From NCBI GenBank assembly GCA_009767595.1, contig VSDK01020618.1, positions 831,850 to 895,849 of the forward strand: a stretch of 64,000 bases of DNA, given 5' to 3'. Origin of the DNA: Symbiodinium kawagutii (Eukaryota > Sar > Dinophyceae > Suessiales > Symbiodiniaceae). This document shows, in pieces, positions 63,977-64,000 of this stretch (positions within the stretch are counted from its first letter, which is position 1; every line of letters begins with the position of its first letter). The translations under genes were made by a program, and so were the position numbers. The notes under the pieces are model-generated. The model had not been told where the DNA came from and ran no database searches. It worked only from the letters and a program-made list of their open reading frames with translations.

Positions 63977-64000
63977 GTGGGGAGGTGGTTGGGAGGTGGT

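Noticed and set aside
1-64000. CRISPR arrays, tRNA genes, bacterial operon signals
   Set aside because: No regular repeat-spacer array, no cloverleaf with typical arms, and no ribosome-binding sites were found by eye; the genes are of eukaryotic-virus and host type.

Overview
The window joins two kinds of DNA. Positions 1 to about 15.7 kb, plus an outlying gene at 17.93-18.55 kb, are AT-rich, densely packed and intronless, and carry the gene set of a polinton-like virus (PLV) or virophage-like integrated DNA virus. The rest, about 18.6-64 kb, is a eukaryotic host chromosome with long repeat-filled stretches, many microsatellites, small transposon-like inverted-repeat elements and short GC-richer exon-like islands. 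I suggest a photosynthetic dinoflagellate host: very low coding density, an intron that seems to start with GC, and a last gene that reads like a dinoflagellate plastid-targeted protein. The lineage is an inference; no complete host marker gene is present.

Viral part, left to right: the N-terminal half of a probable protein-primed family B DNA polymerase (minus strand, cut by the window edge), a small gene, an rve-type integrase, three hypothetical genes (one RS-rich, one with a SAP-like end), a broken GIY-YIG endonuclease with zinc finger, the major capsid protein, a small gene, a lipase-like protein, the penton-type minor capsid protein, a Pro/Lys-rich zinc protein, a fibre-like protein ending in an S74 self-cleaving chaperone, a small gene, an A32/FtsK-type packaging ATPase with a partial mosaic duplication, and three small hypothetical genes. 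Replication, integration, packaging, capsid and attachment functions are all represented. Neither terminal repeat of the element is visible, and I see no maturation protease gene in the part shown.

Two regulatory patterns tie the viral genes together. A TCTA core followed by AT-rich sequence lies 14-21 bases before the start codon of nine genes. This resembles the late promoter that Cafeteria roenbergensis virus (CroV) shares with the virophage mavirus. Palindromes lie next to stop codons in most gene ends or spacers, as in the hairpin-guided 3' ends of mimivirus and its virophages. Together they suggest that this element was transcribed with the machinery of a mimivirus-related giant virus.

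Between 15.9 and 17.9 kb lies a GC-richer block with a spliced host-type gene (ubiquitin-like segment) and a tandem array of 22-base palindromes. Beyond it a cytosine methyltransferase gene has the viral promoter motif, so the block looks like an insertion into the viral element.

The host part (18.6-64 kb) holds at least three families of about 100-bp inverted-repeat elements, a separate 117-bp element with long terminal inverted repeats, a fragment of large-subunit rRNA interrupted by one of these elements, and exon-like islands that all read on the plus strand. The last 0.7 kb holds two exons of a probable plastid protein gene.
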